Below are positions 33,371-42,217 of a stretch of DNA of 46,731 bases, piece after piece; within the stretch, counting starts at the first letter, position 1, and every line of letters starts with the position of its first letter. A program made the position numbers and the translations under genes. This DNA is from Actinomycetes bacterium (GTDB taxonomy: Bacteria; Actinomycetota; Acidimicrobiia; Acidimicrobiales; Poriferisodalaceae). Under the pieces are notes generated by a model. The model saw only the letters and a list, made by a program, of their open reading frames with translations, was not told the origin of the DNA and did not search any database. Location: positions 1-46,731 of the forward strand of contig JAAETH010000082.1 in the NCBI GenBank assembly GCA_024228575.1, read 5' to 3'.

Positions 33371-34510
33371 ATGCGCCTGTACGAGACCAGAGTTCGCGAC
33401 GTTGTCGAGTTCGAGCCGTTGTCCGCCACGGTACGGATGTACACCTGTGGCATCACGCCCTACGAGGCCACCCATGTCGGGCACGCCTTCACGTTCCTGA
33501 CCTACGACGTGTTGCAGCGTCGGCTACGCGATCTCGGGTTCGACACGAGGTGTGTGCGAAACATCACCGATGTCGACGACGACATCCTCGACCGAGCCGC
33601 CCACCTCGGTGTTCACTATCTCGACCTCGCGGCAGGGGCACTGGCGACATTCCAGGAGGACATGCGCGCCCTGGGCTTGCTGGAGGCCTGGAGCGAACCA
33701 CGGGCAACCTCGGCGATCTCCGACATCCGGTCGTTCATCGGAAGGGTGCTCGCCAGCGGTCACGCCTACTCGGTCGGTGGAGCGGTGTTCTTCGATGCCT
33801 CGACAGCCGACGGATTCGGAGACCTGGGTCGTCTCGATTTTGAGTCGATGGCCGCGGCGACGAGCGAGGTCGAGCGCGATGTCGCGGGCAGGGCGTCGCC
33901 GATCGACTTCATCCTCTGGCAGCCGAGCCGGCCCGGTGAGCCGGTCTGGGACTCGTTGTGGGGTCCGGGCCGGCCGGGTTGGCACGTCGAGTGTGCGGTG
34001 CTCGCCTCTCGCGAGCTGGGTACTCAGATCGACATCCATGGCGGAGGGGCCGATCTCATCTACCCACATCACGAGTGCGAGAGGGCACAGGCCGAGGCGG
34101 CGTCGGGTGAGACGTTCGTGCGGCATTGGATGCACACGGCGGCGGTGCACGTCGACGGTGCCAGGATGGCCAAGTCGGCCGGGAACATGGAGTTCATCTC
34201 CGACCTTCGAGGCCTGTTCGATCCGATGACGATCAGGCTGGCGATCGTGTCGAACCACTACCGGACCGAGTGGGAGTGGCGACCGGATCTGCTGCAGGTC
34301 GCTGCTGCACGCCTCGACAGATGGCGAGACCGAGGTTCGGGCAGTGGCGCTCTCGACGAGGTCAGGGATGCCCTCGACGACGACCTCGACACGTCATCGG
34401 CGGTTGCAGCAATCGACGCAGCCGTCGACCGCGGTCATGGTGTCAGCGAGGCAGCAGCCCTTCTCGGTGTCGATGTCTGCACCAGCCCGTCGAGTTGGCC
34501 GGGGATGTGA
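33371..34510 (+). CDS. mshC: Mycothiol cysteine ligase (MshC-like, cysteinyl-tRNA synthetase paralogue)
   Basis: This 379-aa ATP-dependent ligase would join cysteine to glucosaminyl-inositol in mycothiol synthesis. It has the class I synthetase motif HVGH at 35-38 and C26 in YTCGITPYEATHVGH, the MshC zinc-site form. GPGRPGWHVECA and DIHGGGADLIYPHHECE carry further zinc ligands. The KMSKS loop is RMAKS near 265. The C-terminal region is short and lacks the tRNA-binding domain of true CysRS, which separates MshC from CysS. HYRTEWEWRPDLL is also MshC-like. The stop is 7 nt before the gluzincin gene. Confidence 0.88.
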   Translation: MRLYETRVRDVVEFEPLSATVRMYTCGITPYEATHVGHAFTFLTYDVLQRRLRDLGFDTRCVRNITDVDDDILDRAAHLGVHYLDLAAGALATFQEDMRALGLLEAWSEPRATSAISDIRSFIGRVLASGHAYSVGGAVFFDASTADGFGDLGRLDFESMAAATSEVERDVAGRASPIDFILWQPSRPGEPVWDSLWGPGRPGWHVECAVLASRELGTQIDIHGGGADLIYPHHECERAQAEAASGETFVRHWMHTAAVHVDGARMAKSAGNMEFISDLRGLFDPMTIRLAIVSNHYRTEWEWRPDLLQVAAARLDRWRDRGSGSGALDEVRDALDDDLDTSSAVAAIDAAVDRGHGVSEAAALLGVDVCTSPSSWPGM

Positions 34511-34517
34511 TGACTCG

Positions 34518-35765
34518 GTGATCACCCGGTTGGCCTTGGCCCTGCTCATCGCCCTCGGCGGAAGCGCCGGGGCCGATCTCGGGCGAGGTGCTGCTCCTCA
34601 CTCCGCTTCTCGGACGGCTGGAACGGGTGAGGTCTTGGATGTGGACGATCTGGCCGAGATCGAGGCCCTGTTGGACGCGCGGGTCGAGGCAATTCTGGCG
34701 AGCGATGTGGATGCGCTGGCCCTGACCCGTTCACCCTCGGCCGCAACAAGTCTCGTGGAGGCCGACAGCAGGACCATCAGGGGTGCCACCCTCCTCGGCC
34801 TCGATCTCTACTCCGAGGAACTCGCCTACCCGGTTGTCGATCTGAGCCCGCCCGGGTCACCCGGCCCGGTGTTGGCGGTGATGCGAACCCACAGGATTTC
34901 CGCCATCGACGCGACCGACCATGTCGGCTATGTCTACCTGACGTTTGTGCTCGAAGGCGGAGAGTGGTCGATCGCCGCCGACGACGCGCTGACCGAACTC
35001 GGCTTGTACGGCGACCGCGCGTTGTGGGAGTTGGCCGATGTCGAGGTGGTCCGGGGCGAGCGAAGTGTTGTCGTCGGAACCGTCGCGAGGACGAGGCTTG
35101 TTGAAGTGGGTGGCCTACTCGACGAGGCGCTCGTGCGTTTTGATCGCGAGTGGACCCGACCGTGGGTGGGTCGTGTGGCGGTGATGGTTCCGAGCGATCT
35201 CGCCGAGGTGGAGCGTCTGCTGAGGCCGACGGTCGACGTCTCGAAGTTCGTGGCTTTCACGACCCTCGACGCCCTGCTCGTTCGGGTCGATTCGGGCACC
35301 GATACCTCCGACCGCGGATGGAACGTGGTCGCCCCGCGAATCGTCCTCCAGGAGTCGAACTTCGGTCGACGAAGCAAGGAGAGACAGATCGAAGTGTTTG
35401 TCCACGAGCTGGCGCACGTAGCTTCGGTTCAATCGTCTGGACCGATGACGCCGTTGTGGATGCATGAAGGTCTGGCCGACTGGGTGACCGCCGAACGGCC
35501 GACCACCGGTTCCGACGGAGACGCCGTCGTCTTCCCCGATCTTCATCTGTTCCGAACCGGATCGGTATCGCAGATAGGGTCGGTCTACGACCAGGCTTCG
35601 AGGACGATGGCTCAGTTGGCCGGATCGTTCGGGGTCGATACCCCGATCACCTTGTTCGAGGCGGTCGGATCGGCCCATCTTGTCCCCGGAACGAGCGATC
35701 GGGTTCTGGCCGACACCGTCGCCGATCTTCTCGGCGTCGACATCTCCGATCTCGCCGGCCGCTAG
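34518..35765 (+). CDS. Secreted gluzincin metallopeptidase-like protein
   Basis: This 415-aa product (GTG 34518) has a signal peptide over about residues 1-20 (RLALALLIALGGSAGA). The first 190 residues of the mature part include two SnoaL/NTF2-like stretches (LTFVLEGGEWSIAADD). The peptidase domain contains HELAH near 296-300 and HEGLADW about 20 residues later, the Peptidase MA arrangement of zinc ligands and catalytic glutamate. It is probably an extracellular zinc protease; substrate is unknown. The gene follows mshC after 7 nt and is probably coexpressed. Confidence 0.8.
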   Translation: MITRLALALLIALGGSAGADLGRGAAPHSASRTAGTGEVLDVDDLAEIEALLDARVEAILASDVDALALTRSPSAATSLVEADSRTIRGATLLGLDLYSEELAYPVVDLSPPGSPGPVLAVMRTHRISAIDATDHVGYVYLTFVLEGGEWSIAADDALTELGLYGDRALWELADVEVVRGERSVVVGTVARTRLVEVGGLLDEALVRFDREWTRPWVGRVAVMVPSDLAEVERLLRPTVDVSKFVAFTTLDALLVRVDSGTDTSDRGWNVVAPRIVLQESNFGRRSKERQIEVFVHELAHVASVQSSGPMTPLWMHEGLADWVTAERPTTGSDGDAVVFPDLHLFRTGSVSQIGSVYDQASRTMAQLAGSFGVDTPITLFEAVGSAHLVPGTSDRVLADTVADLLGVDISDLAGR

Positions 35766-35775
35766 TCATCCCTTC

Positions 35776-35781
35776 TAACCT
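35776..35781 (+). promoter_or_regulatory. Putative -10 box TAACCT, leaderless start
   Basis: TAACCT ends 8 nt before the ATG at 35790, giving the PIM gene set its own promoter. Confidence 0.45.
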
Positions 35782-35789
35782 GGTAGCTG

Positions 35790-36323
35790 ATGACCGATCA
35801 TCTCGAGCGTATGTGGGCTGGCTGGCGGGCCGCCTACATGAAGACGACCGAAACAGGCAAGGCGGAACACTTCACCGGCGATCACGATCCGGTCGACCGA
35901 TGTGTGATGTGTGAAGTTGTTGTCGGCGAATCCGCCAACACGACACGTTTGGTGCACGAGGCCGAACTTGTGGTCGCGGTCATGAACGCGTACCCCTACA
36001 ACAACGGGCACGTGTTGGTCGTGCCGCGCCGTCATGTCGACACGGTCGATCAGCTCGATCTCGATGAGCGGACGGCTTTTTGGGACCTGGTCACCCAGGC
36101 ATCGACAGCCATCCGCGATTCGTACGGCTGCGACGGCATAAACATGGGTGTGAACGAGGGCAGGGCTGCCGGTGCCGGACTCCCAGACCATCTCCACGCC
36201 CACGTGTTGCCGCGCTGGTTCGGCGACACCAGTTTCACGACGACGGTTGCGGGAACGCGGGTCATCCCAGAAGACCTGGCCGACTCGGCGGCGCGGATCA
36301 GAAGCTGTTGGCCGGGGCGATAG
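35790..36323 (+). CDS. HIT family hydrolase (Ap4A phosphorylase/hydrolase-like)
   Basis: This 177-aa protein has the HIT active site HLHAHV at 134-139 and a CxxC pair (C38, C41) that binds zinc in many HIT proteins. It would act on dinucleoside polyphosphates such as Ap4A or on nucleoside phosphoramidates. It precedes the PI(P) synthase gene, the same order as Rv2613c and pgsA1 in Mycobacterium tuberculosis, where the HIT protein is an Ap4A phosphorylase. This neighbourhood supports the assignment. Confidence 0.9.
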   Translation: MTDHLERMWAGWRAAYMKTTETGKAEHFTGDHDPVDRCVMCEVVVGESANTTRLVHEAELVVAVMNAYPYNNGHVLVVPRRHVDTVDQLDLDERTAFWDLVTQASTAIRDSYGCDGINMGVNEGRAAGAGLPDHLHAHVLPRWFGDTSFTTTVAGTRVIPEDLADSAARIRSCWPGR

Positions 36324-36409
36324 GGTGTCGCCCCTCTCGCCACCGGCGCGGGTTTGCGGCAGGTGAACGAACCCATAGGGTCGCGGTGTGTGAACCCGAA
36401 GGGGTGACC

Positions 36410-36426
36410 TAGATTTGAGATATCTC
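36410..36426 (+). promoter_or_regulatory. Putative -10 and palindrome before the PI(P) synthase gene
   Basis: TAGATT (36410-36415) is directly followed by the perfect palindrome GAGATATCTC (36417-36426), which would sit at the transcription start. The PI(P) synthase gene begins 14 nt later with a GAGGAG ribosome site. The gap of 117 bp to the HIT gene holds nothing else recognised. Confidence 0.35.
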
Positions 36427-36440
36427 CCGAGGAGAAGTCG

Positions 36441-37130
36441 ATGTTCGATGGAAACTGGCGCCGAGGCGTCGATCAGGTAGTCAAGCCCATCGGGCGCAAT
36501 CTGCACAGGGCGGGGATCACCGCCGACATGTTGACCATCCTGGGTCTGTTGATGTCGGCGGCCATGGCCGTCGTGGTCGGAATGGGCTATCTGCAGCTGG
36601 GTCTCGTCCTGCTGGCTGCGACGGCAATCCCCGATCTTCTCGACGGACCGGTCAGCAAGGCGGCAGGCACGTCGAGCGATCGCGGAGCGTTCTTCGATTC
36701 CACCGCCGATCGGGTCACCGACGCCATGTTGCTGGGTGGTATCGCCTGGTATCTGGCAAGCCAGCCCGGCGCCGGACGTATCTCGGTGCTGCCCTTTGCT
36801 GTGATGGCTTCCTCGTCGCTCATCAGCTATCAGCGCGCCAAGGCCGAGTCGCTCGGGTACGACGCAAAGGGCGGCCTGATGGAGCGCGCCGAACGCATCC
36901 TCGTGTTGGCGGTCGGGCTGTTGTTCGAGGGTCTACTCATCCCCGTTCTGTGGGTGCTGTTGGTAGCTACGATCGGCACCGCCATCTACCGTTTCCAGAA
37001 GGTTTGGAAACAGGCCAGCAAGGATCGCCCGACACCCGCACCACGCGAACGCGCCGAATGGCGGACCCGTCGCAGGGCTCGTGATCAGAGGCGTTCCTCG
37101 GCAAGTCCACGGCGTGCCAGGCGCAGCTAG
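36441..37130 (+). CDS. pgsA1: Phosphatidylinositol (phosphate) synthase, CDP-alcohol phosphatidyltransferase
   Basis: This 229-aa membrane enzyme would transfer a phosphatidyl group from CDP-diacylglycerol to inositol phosphate, the first step to PI and PIM lipids. The CDP-alcohol motif is D65-x2-D68-G69-x2-S72-K73-x8-G82-x3-D86-x3-D90. All acidic residues are kept, but the usual Ala-Arg is Ser-Lys (72-73). The second half (ISYQRAKAESLGYDAKGGLMERAER) closely follows mycobacterial PgsA1. A basic tail (RTRRRARDQRR) ends the protein. The acyltransferase gene follows after 3 nt. ATG start with GAGGAG 9 nt upstream. Confidence 0.85.
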   Translation: MFDGNWRRGVDQVVKPIGRNLHRAGITADMLTILGLLMSAAMAVVVGMGYLQLGLVLLAATAIPDLLDGPVSKAAGTSSDRGAFFDSTADRVTDAMLLGGIAWYLASQPGAGRISVLPFAVMASSSLISYQRAKAESLGYDAKGGLMERAERILVLAVGLLFEGLLIPVLWVLLVATIGTAIYRFQKVWKQASKDRPTPAPRERAEWRTRRRARDQRRSSASPRRARRS

Positions 37131-37133
37131 GCC

Positions 37134-38024
37134 GTGAGCCAGGCGACAGATCGACTCACCGTCGGGGCCTACCGTGCAGGTGCCTCTGTCGCCAGACACC
37201 TTCCGGCCTCGGTCGCCCAGGGTGTCCCCCGATGGATTGGACCTCTTCTCGCTCGCATCGCCGGCGACAGGGCGGACATGCTCGCGAGGCATCTGCGCAG
37301 AGCCCAGCCAGGACTTGAAGGGCAGGCGCTGTCTCGGGCTGTCGGTAGGGGTTTCGAGAGCTACGCCAGGTACTACGTCGAGTCGTTTCGATTGCCCGGG
37401 GTTCCTGCGGAGGACCTGGATGCCGGGTTCGACGTCCGCGACTATCACCACCTGGGCACAGCCCTCGAGCAGGGCAACGGTGTCATCTTGGCTCTGCCTC
37501 ACCTCGGCGGATGGGAGTGGGCGGGCTTCTGGCTGACGAGTATCAAGAAGGTCAAGGTGACCGTGGTCGTAGAGGCGCTCGAGCCGCCAGGGCTGTTCGA
37601 CTGGTTCGCCTCTCTGCGAAGCGCCTTCGGCATGAATGTGGTGCTCGCCGATTCTTCGGCAGGGTCCAACGTTGCCGCTGCCCTCGGCCGCAACGAGGTT
37701 GTATGCCTGCTGAGCGATCGAGATGTCATGGGTGGTGGTGTTGAGGTCGACTTCTTCGGTGAAGAGACGAAGCTGCCAGCGGGACCGGCGATGTTGGGCC
37801 TGCGCCGGGGGGCTCCCGTGTTGCCCGTGGGAATCTACTTCCAGCCCGGAGGTCGACACCTTGGCCTGGTGAGGCCACCGCTCGATCTCGTTCGGCGAGG
37901 ATCGTTTCGCGACGACGTCAGACGTGGCACCCAGGCGCTGGCCGAAGAACTCGAGTTTCTGATTCGAATGGCTCCCGAACAGTGGCATCTGCTTCAACCC
38001 AACTGGCCGAGCGACACCGCCTAG
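37134..38024 (+). CDS. patA: Phosphatidylinositol mannoside acyltransferase (PatA-like)
   Basis: This 296-aa protein belongs to the LpxL/HtrB-like lysophospholipid acyltransferases. Family-typical parts are ALPHLGGWEWAGFWLT near 121-136, with the catalytic His-x4-Glu, and the later LSDRDVMGGGVEVDFFGE. GPAMLGLRRGAPVLPVGIY matches the substrate tunnel region. In mycobacteria PatA acylates the mannose of PIM. The GTG start follows the PI(P) synthase stop by 3 nt, so the two are coupled. The -10 of the next operon overlaps its stop. Confidence 0.88.
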   Translation: MSQATDRLTVGAYRAGASVARHLPASVAQGVPRWIGPLLARIAGDRADMLARHLRRAQPGLEGQALSRAVGRGFESYARYYVESFRLPGVPAEDLDAGFDVRDYHHLGTALEQGNGVILALPHLGGWEWAGFWLTSIKKVKVTVVVEALEPPGLFDWFASLRSAFGMNVVLADSSAGSNVAAALGRNEVVCLLSDRDVMGGGVEVDFFGEETKLPAGPAMLGLRRGAPVLPVGIYFQPGGRHLGLVRPPLDLVRRGSFRDDVRRGTQALAEELEFLIRMAPEQWHLLQPNWPSDTA

Positions 38025-38027
38025 GAT
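38022..38027 (+). promoter_or_regulatory. Putative -10 box TAGGAT, leaderless start
   Basis: TAGGAT overlaps the patA stop and ends 7 nt before the ATG at 38035, giving the molybdenum hydroxylase operon its own promoter. Confidence 0.45.
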
Positions 38028-38034
38028 CGGTTGG

Positions 38035-40320
38035 ATGCAGCAAGGATCGGGAACCACCAAGTTCGTTCGGGCGGACGGCCCCGACAAGGTGACGGGCAGC
38101 GGCCGTTATGCCGCCGACATGGTCCTGCCCGGAATGCTCTTTGCGGCGTTCCGATACGCCGAAGTGAGTCACGCCCGCATCGTCGAGCTCGACGTCGAAG
38201 CGGCTCGGTCGATGCCGGGTGTTCTGGCCGTGCTGACCGACGACGATGTCCCCGATGTTCGCTACGGCGCCGGGGTGGCCGACCGAACCCTGTTCGCTCG
38301 CGGGGTGGTTCGTTTCGAGGGCGAGGTGGTTGCCGCGGTCGCCGCGACAACACCCGAGGCGGCGCGCTCGGCCGCCGACGCCATCGTCTTCGAGTACGAG
38401 GAGTTGCCGGCAATCGTCGATGTCGAGCAAGCCATCGAGCCGGTCTCTCCTCTGGTCCACGCAGGTTGGGAGGACTACGAGGCGAGCACCGAACGCGGCC
38501 ACAACGTCGCCTCGTACTCGTCGATCACGCTGGGCGATACCGACACAGCTCTCGCTGCCGCACACACCGTGGTCACCAGCCGCTACGTCGCCGACGCCAG
38601 TCACGCCGTCCCCATCGAACCGCGGGCTGTTCTCGCCCAGTGGGAGGGCGACAAGGTCACGATCTGGAGCTCCACCCAGGTCCCCTTCGACGCCCAGGCA
38701 GGTGTGTGTGAAACGCTCGAGATGCCTGCGAACAGGGTCCGTGTTGTCGTGCCTCATCTCGGCGGCGGTTTCGGTGGGAAGTGTGGATTCCACTTCGAGG
38801 CTCACGTCGCTGCACTCGCCAGGGCCGCTCGGCGTCCGGTCAAGCTGGTGTTCACCCGCCGAGAGGAGTTCACCGCGCCCGACCGTCGCCGCGAGGGCAT
38901 GGTGATCGAGCTCACCAGTGGTCTCGACGCCGATGGCCGCATCGTCGCCAGGACGGGTGAGGTGCTCATCGATTGTGGTGCCTACATCGCGGACGGTGCC
39001 TTCTTTCCCCAGGTCGCGTCGATGCACATCGCGGGTCCCTATTCCATACCCAACGTGTCGATCGAGGCTTCTCTCGTCTACACAAACCACCAGCCGAGTG
39101 GTTCGGTCAGAGCACCGACGGCTCCGCAGGGGTGCTGGGCTGTCGAGTCACATACCGACGAACTGGCCGAAACGGTCGGTCTCGATCCGGTCGAGTTCCG
39201 CCGATTGAACGCAGTTCGCGAAGGAGCAACCGGACCATCGGGGCAGGTATATGGGCCTATCGGCTTGCTCGATTGCATCGATGCCGCAGTCGCGTCTGCG
39301 AGCTACGGAACCGACTTGGCGGCAGACGAAGCGGTCGGCGTCGCAGTCGGGTGGTGGCCTACGTTCGCGGTTCCCTCTGGAGCGTATGTGAAGATCAACG
39401 GCGATGGATCGGGCCAGATCATCACCGGTGCCCAGGAGTGCGGTACGGGTTCGGTGATGACGTTGTGCCAGCTGGCCGCCGAAGAGGTCGGCCTGAACCC
39501 GGAGGACTTTCAGCTGGTGTACCAGGACACCGCCGCTGGTCCGTGGGACATGGGTGCCACGGGATCTCAGACCCTCGTCAACAACGGTCGGGCCGTGGTG
39601 GCCGCGTCACAACAGATCGCAGATGCTCTCAAGAAACTCGCTGCCGATCAGCTCGAGGCCTCGCCAGACGACATCGAATTGCTGGAAGGTCAGGCCAGGG
39701 TGGTCGGAACTCCGGCCGCATCCATCGCCATCGGCGAGCTGGCAGCCATCGCGGCGGGTGGCGAGTTGTTGTTGGGCCACGGGTCCGGCCCACCGCCGGT
39801 CGCCCCCGAGATTTCGGCCACATGTGTGGGCGATCAGGGCATGGCGGCCTGGGTGGCGCCACAGTTCTCCTGTCACGCCATCAGGGTCAAGGTCGACCGA
39901 GACACCGGTGTCGTCAGGGTGCTCAGCGTGGCTGCCGCCCACGATTCGGGGACGATCATCAATCCGATGGGAGCCCAGGGCCAGGTTCATGGAGGTGTGT
40001 TGATGGGCATCGGCCAGGCATTGTCCGAGGGGACCGTCTACGACGACCGGGGGAACCAGATGAACCCCGGCCTGCTCGAGTACAAGCTCCAGACGATCGC
40101 GGACGCTCCGCCTATCTCGATCGACTTTGTCGGCGTGGCGGCGCCCGACGGTGGGCCCAGGGGTTCCAAGGGGATTGCGGAGGCACCAAACGTAGCGACG
40201 GCGGCAGCCATCGCCAACGGTATCGCCAAGGTCGTCGGCGCCAGACTCACCCAGCTACCGATGAAGCCCGAGCGGGTCTGGGAGGCCTCGTCGGGTGCAG
40301 CCGAGGCGGGAGGTCGATGA
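38035..40320 (+). CDS. Molybdenum hydroxylase large (molybdopterin-binding) subunit, XDH/CODH family
   Basis: This is the 761-aa catalytic subunit of a xanthine dehydrogenase-type enzyme that binds molybdopterin. The N-terminal a/b hammerhead domain lies at about 15-125, the molybdopterin domains after about 140. LGGGFGGKCGFHFE near 240 and GSVRAPTAPQGCWAVESHTDELA near 355 are family motifs. The C-terminal GSKGIAEAP near 715 retains the active-site glutamate. The AYxCSFR loop of form I CO dehydrogenase is absent (VRAPTA instead), so it is not CoxL form I. The substrate cannot be told from sequence alone. Its stop overlaps the FAD subunit gene as ATGA. Confidence 0.9.
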   Translation: MQQGSGTTKFVRADGPDKVTGSGRYAADMVLPGMLFAAFRYAEVSHARIVELDVEAARSMPGVLAVLTDDDVPDVRYGAGVADRTLFARGVVRFEGEVVAAVAATTPEAARSAADAIVFEYEELPAIVDVEQAIEPVSPLVHAGWEDYEASTERGHNVASYSSITLGDTDTALAAAHTVVTSRYVADASHAVPIEPRAVLAQWEGDKVTIWSSTQVPFDAQAGVCETLEMPANRVRVVVPHLGGGFGGKCGFHFEAHVAALARAARRPVKLVFTRREEFTAPDRRREGMVIELTSGLDADGRIVARTGEVLIDCGAYIADGAFFPQVASMHIAGPYSIPNVSIEASLVYTNHQPSGSVRAPTAPQGCWAVESHTDELAETVGLDPVEFRRLNAVREGATGPSGQVYGPIGLLDCIDAAVASASYGTDLAADEAVGVAVGWWPTFAVPSGAYVKINGDGSGQIITGAQECGTGSVMTLCQLAAEEVGLNPEDFQLVYQDTAAGPWDMGATGSQTLVNNGRAVVAASQQIADALKKLAADQLEASPDDIELLEGQARVVGTPAASIAIGELAAIAAGGELLLGHGSGPPPVAPEISATCVGDQGMAAWVAPQFSCHAIRVKVDRDTGVVRVLSVAAAHDSGTIINPMGAQGQVHGGVLMGIGQALSEGTVYDDRGNQMNPGLLEYKLQTIADAPPISIDFVGVAAPDGGPRGSKGIAEAPNVATAAAIANGIAKVVGARLTQLPMKPERVWEASSGAAEAGGR

Positions 40321-41270
40321 TGCAGTTTGTCATCGCTGAGACACTCGAGCATGCACTCGAACTGATGGCCTCGGGATCCAGGCCGATCGCCGGAGGTACC
40401 GACCTCGTCGTCGGCGCTCGTCAGGGCAAGGAGCCCCTCCCCGACGCACTGGTGGCAATCGACAGGTTGGGCGTGCTGGCGTCGATCGACGGTGGGACGG
40501 GCGAAGACGGCGAGATCGTCATCGGCGCTTGTGTTTCGCACGCAACGATCGCCGGTCACGGCGACATCATCGACCTGGTTCCCGGACTGGCCGACGGTTC
40601 TTCGCTGGTCGGATCACCCGCCACCCGCCACGTGGGCACGATCGGCGGAAACATCATGAATGCGTCCCCTGCCATGGATACCGGGGCACCGTTGTTGGCG
40701 GCGGGTGCGGCCGTCGAGGTGGCTTCGACCAGGGGTTCACGTCTGCTCGCCGTCGCCGACCTTTGGCTGGGGCCGGGGCAGACATCGGTGGACTCCGACG
40801 AGCTTTGTGTCGCCGTCCACATTCCCCGTCCGGGTCCTCGAACCAGCAGTGCCTACGTGCGCCTCGAGTACCGAAGAACGATGGAGATCGCTGTCGTGGG
40901 CGCTGGGGCTCAGGTATCGCTGAGTGATGATGGATCGGTCGCGTCGGCTTCGGTTGCATTGACCGCGGTTGCGCCCGTCATCATCGCCGTTCAGGGTCTG
41001 TCAGAGGTTGTGGGCCTGCAGCCCGGCGAGGCGGCCAGGACCGTAGCCCGGCTGGCGTCCGAACAATCGAGGCCGATCAGCGATCTGCGAGCATCAGATC
41101 GCTACAGGAGGCACACGGTCGGGGTCATGGCCTCGAGGGCGGTGCTGGCTGCGTGTCGGCGAGCTGCGGGCGAGGAAATTGCGGTGCCGGTCAACCGTTC
41201 CGAGGGCATCGGCGCCGGCTACCCGGGTGACGCCGTGGCCAACACAACAGCGGACGGGGTAGAACTGTGA
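40317..41270 (+). CDS. Molybdenum hydroxylase FAD-binding (medium) subunit
   Basis: This 317-aa flavoprotein subunit would pass electrons from the 2Fe-2S clusters to FAD. RPIAGGTDLVVGARQGKEP near 21-39 and GSPATRHVGTIGGNIMNASPAMD near 100-122 are the FAD-binding loops of the CO/xanthine dehydrogenase medium subunit. A CO_deh_flav_C domain follows from about 180. ATG at 40317 or the adjacent ATG at 40320; the first makes an ATGA overlap with the large subunit. The small subunit gene begins at its stop (GTGA). The L-M-S order differs from the M-S-L order of many cox operons. Confidence 0.9.
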   Translation: MMQFVIAETLEHALELMASGSRPIAGGTDLVVGARQGKEPLPDALVAIDRLGVLASIDGGTGEDGEIVIGACVSHATIAGHGDIIDLVPGLADGSSLVGSPATRHVGTIGGNIMNASPAMDTGAPLLAAGAAVEVASTRGSRLLAVADLWLGPGQTSVDSDELCVAVHIPRPGPRTSSAYVRLEYRRTMEIAVVGAGAQVSLSDDGSVASASVALTAVAPVIIAVQGLSEVVGLQPGEAARTVARLASEQSRPISDLRASDRYRRHTVGVMASRAVLAACRRAAGEEIAVPVNRSEGIGAGYPGDAVANTTADGVEL

Positions 41271-41725
41271 AGATCAATCTGAACGTCAACGGCGTCACCT
41301 TTCCCGTCGATATCGAGCCCGACCGCAGTCTTTCTGGTGTCCTGCGCAACGAGATTGGGCTGACCGGCACCAAGGAAGGCTGCGACGACTGCGAGTGCGG
41401 GGCGTGCATGGTGCTCCTCGACGGGCACCCGGTCAACTCGTGTTCGTATCTGGCGGTGCAGACCGATGGCCGCCAGGTGACCACGGTCGAGGGACTCGCG
41501 GATGCCGATGGTTTGGCACCCCTTCAGCAGGCCATGCTCGACGCGGGCGGCGTGCAGTGTGGGTTCTGTACGCCGGGGATGTTGATGTCTGCGACGGCGC
41601 TGTTGTCCGAGAATCCCGAGCCGACGGTCGAGGAGATCAGGATCGGCCTGTCCGGCAACCTCTGTCGGTGTACCGGATACGCCAAGATCATTGAGGCCGT
41701 TGGATCTGACGCACCTTCAACCTGA
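41267..41725 (+). CDS. Molybdenum hydroxylase 2Fe-2S (small) subunit
   Basis: This 152-aa protein carries two 2Fe-2S clusters. The plant-ferredoxin-type motif is CDDCECGAC (39-47) with a further cysteine in NSC (about 58), and the C-terminal cluster is CGFC (about 98-101) with CRC (about 133-135). All eight expected cysteines are present. It is translationally coupled to the FAD subunit by a GTGA overlap. Its end overlaps the convergent gene at 41688 by 38 bp. Confidence 0.93.
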   Translation: MKINLNVNGVTFPVDIEPDRSLSGVLRNEIGLTGTKEGCDDCECGACMVLLDGHPVNSCSYLAVQTDGRQVTTVEGLADADGLAPLQQAMLDAGGVQCGFCTPGMLMSATALLSENPEPTVEEIRIGLSGNLCRCTGYAKIIEAVGSDAPST

Positions 41726-42107
41726 CCTGGCCACTGGGAATCCCGTCGAGTTCGACCGACACCGTGTTGTCCGCCGGCTCGTTGAACCTCAGGCCCAGAA
41801 GGTTGAACACCAGCAGCAGGGGGGTGGTGTCGCCTGGCTGGGCACCCGGTGCTCTCACGGCCTTCGTCGATCCGCCCACAGGCCGCGCCAGCAGCGACTT
41901 CCCGTCGGCGTTCATCAGCTTCACCTCGACCTTGACTTCGCGTCCATGGTCTTCCCACCCGATCTCGAGAGCGAGGCAAACCGAGAGGTGGGGGTGGGTG
42001 ACAGGGAAACTCCGCGTGTTGATGGTGTCCCAGGCACCGCCTGTCACGTACAACTTTCCGTTCACAGCCTGGGCGTGGTCGGCAAGGAAGAGAGACGTTA
42101 CGCGCAC
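41688..42107 (-). CDS. Hypothetical small protein (DUF6941-like)
   Basis: This protein of about 139 residues begins VRVTSLFLADHAQAVNGKLYVTGGAWDTI, a pattern common to a family of beta-rich actinobacterial proteins of unknown role (DUF6941). A long beta-sandwich-like body follows. The start is uncertain: GTG 42107 places the family start at residue 1; GTG 42140 would add 11 residues. It is antisense-facing between the hydroxylase operon and the PimA-like gene and overlaps the small subunit by 38 bp. No link to either neighbour can be shown. Confidence 0.6.
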   Translation of the reverse strand: MRVTSLFLADHAQAVNGKLYVTGGAWDTINTRSFPVTHPHLSVCLALEIGWEDHGREVKVEVKLMNADGKSLLARPVGGSTKAVRAPGAQPGDTTPLLLVFNLLGLRFNEPADNTVSVELDGIPSGQVRLKVRQIQRPQ

Positions 42108-42202
42108 ATATTCAGTGTGACACGACCGTTGAGCTTTCACGGTTCCATCCAGGTCGGACGGGCTGAGCGAGATCGACGCTCGAATACTTCGCGGCGAGGA
42201 GA

Positions 42203-42208
42203 TAACTT
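42203..42208 (+). promoter_or_regulatory. Putative -10 box TAACTT, leaderless start
   Basis: TAACTT ends 9 nt before the ATG at 42218. A GAGGAG at 42195-42200 is 17 nt from the ATG, too far for a ribosome site. Confidence 0.4.
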
Positions 42209-42217
42209 CTCTGTCAC

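Noticed and set aside
33371-34510. Cysteinyl-tRNA synthetase (cysS)
   Set aside because: The protein is too short and lacks the C-terminal tRNA-binding part; its motifs fit MshC better.
38035-40320. Form I CO dehydrogenase (CoxL)
   Set aside because: The AYxCSFR active-site loop is absent; VRAPTAPQ stands at the equivalent motif.
38973-41270. Long frame joining the large and FAD subunits
   Set aside because: Its first part is Arg/Gly-rich and out of phase with the large subunit; the real FAD subunit starts at 40317.
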